A stretch of 19,673 bases of DNA from JAVXAG01 sp036660615 (GTDB lineage: Bacteria > Bacillota > Clostridia > Peptostreptococcales > Anaerovoracaceae): the NCBI GenBank assembly GCA_036660615.1, contig JAVXAG010000021.1, positions 1-19,673 of the forward strand, in the 5' to 3' direction. Positions 14,717 through 19,673 of this stretch are shown one piece after another; the first letter of the stretch is position 1, and every line of letters starts with the position of its first letter. Both the position numbers and the translations under genes were made by a program. The notes beneath the pieces were generated by a model. The model made no database searches. It saw only the letters and a list, made by a program, of their open reading frames with translations, and was not told the DNA's origin.

Positions 14717-16012
14717 TTATTCGTCCATTATTACTTTCTTTATAATTTGAATAAAATCCTTGTTTGTCTTTGTGTGAGCCAAATTGTCTATTATAGTTTC
14801 TGTAACATCTTGTGTCGAACCACCTGACATTGCTCTTCTCATAGCCCATATAGCTTCAATTTCTTCTGGTGACATTAACAAGTCTTCTCTTCGCGTTCCT
14901 GATTTATTTAGGTTTATTGCTGGGAAAATACGTTTTTCTGATAGTTTCCTATCCAAATGTAATTCCATATTACCTGTACCCTTAAATTCCTCAAATATAA
15001 CATCATCCATTCTACTTCCTGTTTCTACAAGAGCAGTAGCTAGGATTGTAATGCTGCCGCCTTCTTCCATTTTTCTTGCTGCTCCAAAGAATTTCTTTGG
15101 CTTATGCAAAGCTCCTGGATCAAGTCCTCCTGAAAGAGTTCTCCCTGATGATGGCACGACCAAGTTATATGCTCTGGCAAGTCTTGTAATGCTGTCTAGT
15201 AAAATCACAACGTCTTTTCCATGCTCTACCAACCTTTGGGCTCTGGCAAGTACCATCTCCGCTACCTTGACGTGATGCTGAGGCAATTCGTCAAATGTCG
15301 AGTAAATTACTTCTCCTCCGCCTTCAAGTGACCTCTTCATATCTGTAACTTCTTCCGGTCTTTCATCGACCAAAAGAACAATCATTTCTACTTCTGGATA
15401 TTTCTTTTCTATGCTGTTAGCCATTTTTTTAAGTAATATAGTCTTACCTGCTTTAGGAGGCGCTACAATAAGTCCTCTTTGACCTTTTCCTATAGGTGCA
15501 ACCAAGTCAATCAATCTCATTGACAAATCTCGGCTTTCTCCCTCAAGGAAAAATCTTTCCCTAGGAAAAATAGGAGTCAAATCGTCAAAGTTCGGTCTTC
15601 TAATTGCTACTCCAGGTTCGTCACCATTGACGGTAACAACATATAACAAAGCTCCAAACCTTTCGCCCTCATTGGGTTTTCTTGAGATTCCCTTTATTTT
15701 ATCTCCTGTTTTTAGATTAAATCTTCTTATTTGCGACGGCGACACATATACGTCTTTGTCACTAGTCAAAAAGTTGTTGAACCTTAAAAATCCAAAACCA
15801 CCATCTGCTATCTCTAAAATTCCTTCCACTTCCGGTCTATCTTCTTTGTCCGGCACTACGGTACGCTCTCTTTTCTGTTCAGTAGTTTCCTCCTGAACTT
15901 CTTCTCCGATTTCTTCCATTATTTTTTCTGTCATAAGATAATATGCGGCATTAAAAAAACGCCTTTCCTTTCTTAGAATTTTAACAATATCATTTGGGTA
16001 TACGTTGGACAT
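14717..16012 (-). CDS. rho: Transcription termination factor Rho
   Basis: Hexameric RNA-dependent ATPase that releases RNA polymerase. The 431-residue protein has a cold-shock-like RNA-binding domain at about 60-130 (EGILEIADGGFGFLRF), then the ATPase core with Walker A APPKAGKT (184-191), LLVDERPEEVTDM (213-225), Walker B VVILLDS (268-274) and the R-loop region following GTGNMELHLDR. The N-terminal 55 residues do not resemble the usual helical Rho_N domain and are short and charged. ATG at 16012 has AGGA upstream; an internal Met at residue 27 lacks a ribosome site. First gene of the rho - DUF1385 - prmC cluster. Confidence 0.97.
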   Translation of the reverse strand: MSNVYPNDIVKILRKERRFFNAAYYLMTEKIMEEIGEEVQEETTEQKRERTVVPDKEDRPEVEGILEIADGGFGFLRFNNFLTSDKDVYVSPSQIRRFNLKTGDKIKGISRKPNEGERFGALLYVVTVNGDEPGVAIRRPNFDDLTPIFPRERFFLEGESRDLSMRLIDLVAPIGKGQRGLIVAPPKAGKTILLKKMANSIEKKYPEVEMIVLLVDERPEEVTDMKRSLEGGGEVIYSTFDELPQHHVKVAEMVLARAQRLVEHGKDVVILLDSITRLARAYNLVVPSSGRTLSGGLDPGALHKPKKFFGAARKMEEGGSITILATALVETGSRMDDVIFEEFKGTGNMELHLDRKLSEKRIFPAINLNKSGTRREDLLMSPEEIEAIWAMRRAMSGGSTQDVTETIIDNLAHTKTNKDFIQIIKKVIMDE

Positions 16013-16098
16013 TAGGTGTTTCCTAATTATTGAAAATAACTAATTTAGACTTTTACTTGTTAAGAATTATTATAATACAATATTTCACAATATACTAG

Positions 16099-16123
16099 GG
16101 GGTATTTTTTGTCGAAATACCCC
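16099..16123. terminator. Hairpin between the Mur-ligase gene and rho (weak terminator candidate)
   Basis: A perfect 9-bp inverted repeat (16099-16107 against 16115-16123, arm GGGGTATTT) with a 7-nt loop lies 23 bp after the Mur-ligase stop. No T-run follows on the minus strand and only a weak one on the plus strand. It may be a poor or Rho-assisted terminator, or a barrier or attenuator ahead of rho. Confidence 0.4.
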
Positions 16124-16145
16124 TAATCTTTTGTTATCTATACTT

Positions 16146-18212
16146 TTATTTTTTTCTCAGTTTTGCTAGCTCTGTTCCGTAAACCACATCGACAACATTT
16201 TTTTCTAGTGCAAAAGATGAACTAGCCTTAAACAATATTGAATCTCCCGACTTTTTGACTTCTTTTAACTTCTCACATACCTCTTGGCTTGTCTCGTAGT
16301 AATATGTCTCTATGCCCGCTTCCTGTGTCAACCCAGCAGTAATTCTTATTTCGTCGCCAAAACAAATTACCATATCAATATTATTATCCAATATTTGCTG
16401 TGCCAAGTTCTGATGAGCTTTTGCTCCAAATTCACCAAGGCCTGCCATATCGGCTAGTACTGCAATTCTGCGCCCTCCATTATCCATATTCCCCAAGGTT
16501 TCGATTGCACCTCTCATAGAATCCGGAGCCGCATTGTAACAATCCACATAGAGAAAATTATCATCAATGGTCATTAATTTTTGTCTTATCCCCATTGTGG
16601 TGTATTCACCGATTGCTTCTATAATATCTTCTGTTTTCACCTTTGCCCATTCTCCAACTGCAAAAGCCGCCAGTCCATTATAGACGTTAAATCTTCCCGG
16701 TATGCCTATGACAACTGGGAATCTTTCGCCTTTTCTCACTATGGTAAACTTTATTTCTTGATTTTCTTCAACTATATCCTCTGCTACATAATCTGCAGTC
16801 TTGTCATCTATGGCAAAAGTAATGCTGTTTTTGTATGGCAACACCGTCTGTATCATATCGTTATCGATGTTTAAAAATAGTGGGCTATCTGGCTGCATTC
16901 CGTCACATATTCCCAATTTGTTCTTCAAAATATTTTCTCTCGTGCCATTCCATTTCAGATGAGAAACCCCTATATTCGTTAAGACGCAAGCGTTGGGATA
17001 GAACATCTTTGAGTTGTCAGATGCGCCACCTGGTTTTCCACCGCCTACTTCCTGAACATATGCTTGGAATTTTGTATTCCATCCTTGTAAATTTCTGCCT
17101 ATGTGTTTTTGCAGATTTCCGTTGGCAGTGCTTCTCTTTGTACTGTATTTCTTTTCTAGAACTCCGGCTATCATATCACTTGTAGAAGTTTTTCCAATAC
17201 TTCCAGTTATTCCAACAACTATGTCAATTGGGTATAAGTCTCTAATGTATCTTATTAATTTTCTATAGAGAACCCAAGGATCATCTACGACTACTTGGGG
17301 CGTTCCTTCCGGTAATCTTTGGTGAGTAAAAACTATATTACAACCTTTTTCTACAGCTTTGATTAATTTACTTTCTTGGCCTTGGTAATATTCTTCTTCA
17401 GTCAATCCATGGATTATTTCTTCGTATTTTCTATCAAAGACTACTGTATTAGGAAATGCCTCATAATAATATGAACACAATCTTTTTATAGGCAAGTCTG
17501 CAATCTCTTTAAATTCCTCCGGCATGTCCATTTCCAAGACTTTGAACATCTTTGCAAAGGACAAATTTCTTTCTGTTTCTTGCATCGTTCCTACTGCTCT
17601 GCCGATTCTTCGCCTAGCTTTTATTAAAGAACTCTCGTACTTTTCTTTACAATCCATAGGGATCGGCACTAATGGGTTTAAAAAATTCCCTGCTTTTTCG
17701 TATCTATGCAAAGGAATATAGCTTTCCTCTATAACGATGACTTTTCCGTCTCGCTTTTGCAAAGCTAACCTTATAATAATTTCATCATTTTCTTTTAGAT
17801 TAAATTTATCCGGATTTTTTATATTCATCAATGGATATATTTTTCCGTCGCACCAACCTATTATATATGTGTCATCCTGTTCTTTTAACTTGTCAAGTTC
17901 GTCTTTTCTGGGTTCTTCCTTTGTATATGGAAAAATTACGACTCTAAATTCGCCCTCTTTACTTATGGCTTTTTTCTCAGAACCCACTGAAACATTTATG
18001 TCTTTTATATCTCTGTCAATGTCGTCTGTTGGCACAACCACCAAATCAGCCTCTTCAAAAATGCTCTTTAGGCAAGGCTCTTGCAAATTTGCTCCCTTTG
18101 TTGTGAAGTACATCAATAATGTTTCTCTATCCCAATTGTTATTTACACAGACTTTTGGTACATTGATTATTGTGTCTGTCTTCTGCTTTTGTTTAGCTTT
18201 TCCAAATATCAT
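16146..18212 (-). CDS. Mur ligase family protein (MurF-like) with long N-terminal extension
   Basis: Predicted 688-residue cytosolic ATP-dependent ligase. Residues 1 to about 215 form an extension I do not recognise. From about 217 a MurF-like first domain follows, then the ATPase core with P-loop TGSIGKTST (K341), E388 in QEVGGG, H418 in VSHL, likely carbamylated K432 and GRFNVYN (506-512). The C-terminal domain is canonical: VDCYNAAPDSMRG (DCYN 557-560), LADM (586-589), H600, KASSSF (662-667). The frame opens at an ATG at 18266, but that ATG has no ribosome site and lies inside a promoter; the ATG at 18212 follows AAGGGGCGG. It resembles the Mur-LRR protein at 4811-6733, including GIRQ and DCYN. 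UDP-MurNAc-pentapeptide synthesis is possible but the extension suggests a different substrate. Confidence 0.82.
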   Translation of the reverse strand: MIFGKAKQKQKTDTIINVPKVCVNNNWDRETLLMYFTTKGANLQEPCLKSIFEEADLVVVPTDDIDRDIKDINVSVGSEKKAISKEGEFRVVIFPYTKEEPRKDELDKLKEQDDTYIIGWCDGKIYPLMNIKNPDKFNLKENDEIIIRLALQKRDGKVIVIEESYIPLHRYEKAGNFLNPLVPIPMDCKEKYESSLIKARRRIGRAVGTMQETERNLSFAKMFKVLEMDMPEEFKEIADLPIKRLCSYYYEAFPNTVVFDRKYEEIIHGLTEEEYYQGQESKLIKAVEKGCNIVFTHQRLPEGTPQVVVDDPWVLYRKLIRYIRDLYPIDIVVGITGSIGKTSTSDMIAGVLEKKYSTKRSTANGNLQKHIGRNLQGWNTKFQAYVQEVGGGKPGGASDNSKMFYPNACVLTNIGVSHLKWNGTRENILKNKLGICDGMQPDSPLFLNIDNDMIQTVLPYKNSITFAIDDKTADYVAEDIVEENQEIKFTIVRKGERFPVVIGIPGRFNVYNGLAAFAVGEWAKVKTEDIIEAIGEYTTMGIRQKLMTIDDNFLYVDCYNAAPDSMRGAIETLGNMDNGGRRIAVLADMAGLGEFGAKAHQNLAQQILDNNIDMVICFGDEIRITAGLTQEAGIETYYYETSQEVCEKLKEVKKSGDSILFKASSSFALEKNVVDVVYGTELAKLRKK

Positions 18213-18251
18213 AGTTCCGCCCCTTTTCAGTGATTTTGTTTTGTAAAGTAT

Positions 18252-18280
18252 ATCATAATGCTCCATTTTTTTCTATACAA
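18252..18280 (-). promoter_or_regulatory. Promoter of the long Mur-ligase gene
   Basis: Minus-strand -35 TTGTAT (18275-18280), 17-bp spacer, -10 TATGAT (18252-18257). The start near 18245 lies after the first in-frame ATG (18266) and before the chosen ATG (18212), which supports the shorter protein. The -35 overlaps the T-run of the preceding terminator. Confidence 0.65.
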
Positions 18281-18308
18281 AAAACAAGGCATCCATAGCG
18301 GACACCTT
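18279..18308 (-). terminator. Intrinsic terminator of the 93-residue gene
   Basis: Nine-bp stem (18286-18294 against 18300-18308; on the minus strand AAGGTGTCC and GGATGCCTT, with two G-T pairs) and a 5-nt loop, followed on the minus strand by six Ts. Confidence 0.82.
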
Positions 18309-18382
18309 ATTTTTTGTGTTTTTTACTTACTTTATATTACTTATTTTGGATAGGCTTTATCTCATATAGTTCTGTTGCAATT

Positions 18383-18664
18383 TTAAATGCATCTTAAACC
18401 TTTAAGCTTTTGATCTGTTTCATAATATCTTGTCGCCTGTGCGAAGTATTGGGATAGTCCTGGGTGACGTCCTTCTAGCTCAGCAGCTATTTCAGCATCA
18501 CTTTCAACCATTGTAGCAAACGCCGCTAAGGATATGTTGGAGTTATTAAACCATGTATCCAATACTGGTTCACTCTCTTTGTAGTGCTTTCCTGCACTCA
18601 TATGTTCCTCCATATCAGCAAACAATCTTTCTACGCCTGCATTTCTTAAATCTTCCATTCTCAT
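18383..18664 (-). CDS. Small protein of unknown function
   Basis: A 93-residue soluble protein, rich in Glu, Ala and Met, with no membrane segment, signal peptide or motif that I recognise. It looks mostly helical (RNAGVERLFADMEEHMSAG; ISLAAFATMVESDAEIAAELEG). The frame extends three codons upstream to a GTG, but that codon lies inside the ribosome site AAAGGAG, which is correctly placed for the ATG at 18664. It has a good promoter (18717-18745) and its own terminator, so it is a free-standing gene, divergent from a LuxR-type regulator that may control it. The terminator and promoter support it being real; function is unknown. Confidence 0.75.
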   Translation of the reverse strand: MRMEDLRNAGVERLFADMEEHMSAGKHYKESEPVLDTWFNNSNISLAAFATMVESDAEIAAELEGRHPGLSQYFAQATRYYETDQKLKGLRCI

Positions 18665-18716
18665 AATAGCCACTCCTTTCTTAATCTTTCATGACTCTTT
18701 GTTTTAACTTGGTTTT

Positions 18717-18745
18717 ATTATATGCTGAGTCAAAGCTTTCTACAA
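18717..18745 (-). promoter_or_regulatory. Promoter of the 93-residue gene
   Basis: Minus-strand -35 TTGTAG (18740-18745), 17-bp spacer, perfect -10 TATAAT (18717-18722). Start near 18710, leader about 45 nt. Confidence 0.75.
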
Positions 18746-18800
18746 TTACCCTTTGGTATGCATTTAAGCTACTCTTTTACCCATATCTAACGTATTTCTA

Positions 18801-18842
18801 CTACTTTTGTACTTATTTTAGTACTCTTTTTGTACTACTTTA
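18801..18842. promoter_or_regulatory. Phased GTACT repeats in the divergent intergenic region
   Basis: Three GTACT copies start at 18809, 18821 and 18832, each preceded by a T-rich stretch, so they repeat every 11-12 bp, about one helical turn. They lie between the divergent regulator gene and the 93-residue gene and could be an operator. No binding protein can be assigned. Confidence 0.4.
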
Positions 18843-18901
18843 TAGACATTTGCTTTTGTAAATGTTAAACTACTGCTATAAGTATTGGGAGGGCTTCAAG
18901 T

Positions 18902-19654
18902 ATGGAAAATAATCAATTTTTTTGTATGAATAATATTATTTATCAGATTTACAATATTTCTGATTTCAATGGTATGCGCCTGACAGCATTAAATCTCATA
19001 AAAACATTAATACCAAACAGTTGCGCTAGTATTTTAATGGCTAATAACAGTGGTTCGGAAAATTTACTTTGCGATCCAGTTTGTGTGCCTGAAAATCTCC
19101 TTGATATGGAGGAAAATTATCTTTCTATTGAGCAAGAAGATTTTAGTAGATGGACTGCTATGAGTACGCAGCCAGTAGTTGTTCGGGGCAGTGACCTATT
19201 GGAAGATAAAAAAAGAGTCGAAACAGCTCTTTACAAAAACTGTTTTGAACCCTATGGTCTTCACTTTTCTCTAGAGATGTGCTTGGCTCGTGAGGAACAT
19301 TTCCTTGGACTTGTTACTCTTTATAGAACCAAAGAACAAGGTGATTTCTCCGATGACGAAGTATTTTTGTTCAGATGTCTTAACGAACATTTAAGTAGCC
19401 GATTTTATAGGGAATATCTTTCCACTTTGCCTAAGAAGAATAGTAACTCAAATTCACTCAATGCCACAATCCATCAATATGGCCTAACTGAACGTGAAGC
19501 CCAAGTGTTGGCTATGGTCTTGGAAGAAATACCGACGTCGGATATTGCCGAGGCCCTTTGTATCAGCCCACACACGTTGAAAAAGCATATGCAAAATTTA
19601 TATCACAAGCTTGGGGTTTCAAGTCGTTTTCAACTTCTAAAGTTTCGTGACTAA
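18902..19654 (+). CDS. LuxR/NarL-type transcriptional regulator
   Basis: A 250-residue cytosolic regulator and the only plus-strand gene. The first 170 residues look like a GAF-type sensor domain of unclear ligand (no receiver aspartate or kinase motif). Residues about 193-250 form a LuxR-type helix-turn-helix: LTEREAQVLAMV (195-206), SDIAEALCISPHTLKKHMQNLYHKLGV with the recognition helix near 222-234. ATG has GGGAGGG upstream at good spacing. It diverges from the 93-residue gene across 237 bp. The sequence GLTEREAQVL is standard for the fold; the signal and target genes are unknown, with the divergent gene and its own promoter the first candidates. Confidence 0.88.
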   Translation: MENNQFFCMNNIIYQIYNISDFNGMRLTALNLIKTLIPNSCASILMANNSGSENLLCDPVCVPENLLDMEENYLSIEQEDFSRWTAMSTQPVVVRGSDLLEDKKRVETALYKNCFEPYGLHFSLEMCLAREEHFLGLVTLYRTKEQGDFSDDEVFLFRCLNEHLSSRFYREYLSTLPKKNSNSNSLNATIHQYGLTEREAQVLAMVLEEIPTSDIAEALCISPHTLKKHMQNLYHKLGVSSRFQLLKFRD

Positions 19655-19673
19655 TAGACTAATATAGATATTT

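Noticed and set aside
16146..18212. MurT or cyanophycin synthetase assignment for the long Mur ligase
   Set aside because: No zinc-ribbon cysteines or DUF1727-like C-terminus as in MurT, and no ATP-grasp motifs recognised in the N-terminal extension.
17737..18246. Plus-strand 169-codon open frame
   Set aside because: It is antisense to the long Mur-ligase gene with low-complexity Ser/Phe-rich content and no support.

Overview
This 19.7-kb window is a chromosomal housekeeping segment from a low-GC Gram-positive anaerobe of the class Clostridia. The evidence is AT-rich codons, strong AGGAGG-type ribosome sites, TTG starts, and the cluster rho - DUF1385 - prmC - rpmE - prfA - ywlC - rpiB - upp, an arrangement typical of Clostridia. 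Genus cannot be fixed from sequence alone. Every gene except the last lies on the minus strand, so transcription runs from right to left.

Read in the direction of transcription: a LuxR-type regulator (plus strand, 18902-19654) diverges from a small unknown gene (18383-18664) that ends in its own terminator. Next comes a long Mur-ligase-family protein (16146-18212) with about 215 extra N-terminal residues. Then follow rho, a DUF1385 membrane protein, prmC, rpmE (own promoter and terminator), prfA, ywlC, rpiB, upp and tyrS: transcription termination, ribosome, release factor and its methylase, tRNA t6A modification, pentose phosphate, uracil salvage and tyrosine charging. After tyrS come a second Mur-ligase-family protein fused to BspA-type leucine-rich repeats, a GlnK/GlnL-like two-component system ending in a terminator that contains the regulator's stop codon, an AGCS sodium:amino-acid symporter, and the rplM-rpsI operon with a near-consensus promoter, a structured leader and a terminator at the window edge. 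GlnK-GlnL next to an AGCS carrier matches the Bacillus subtilis logic in which GlnL controls an AGCS glutamine transporter, so glutamine-responsive uptake is a reasonable inference.

The most unusual content is in two gene-poor stretches, 8118-8648 (between tyrS and upp) and 10770-11266 (between ywlC and prfA). Both hold tandem imperfect units of roughly 100-120 bp. Each intact unit folds as a closing stem, a conserved asymmetric internal loop, a second stem, and a terminal hairpin with a 5-nt loop. The stems differ in sequence between units yet stay complementary (CACAAC/GTTGTG, CTATGGC/GCCATAG, CTATGC/GCATAG), while the internal-loop bases are conserved. That pattern points to selection for a folded RNA or DNA hairpin. 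I do not recognise the family. The second array is broken by exactly 100 Ns, an assembly gap. These arrays are the best candidate here for an undescribed element; the Mur ligase-LRR fusion is the second.
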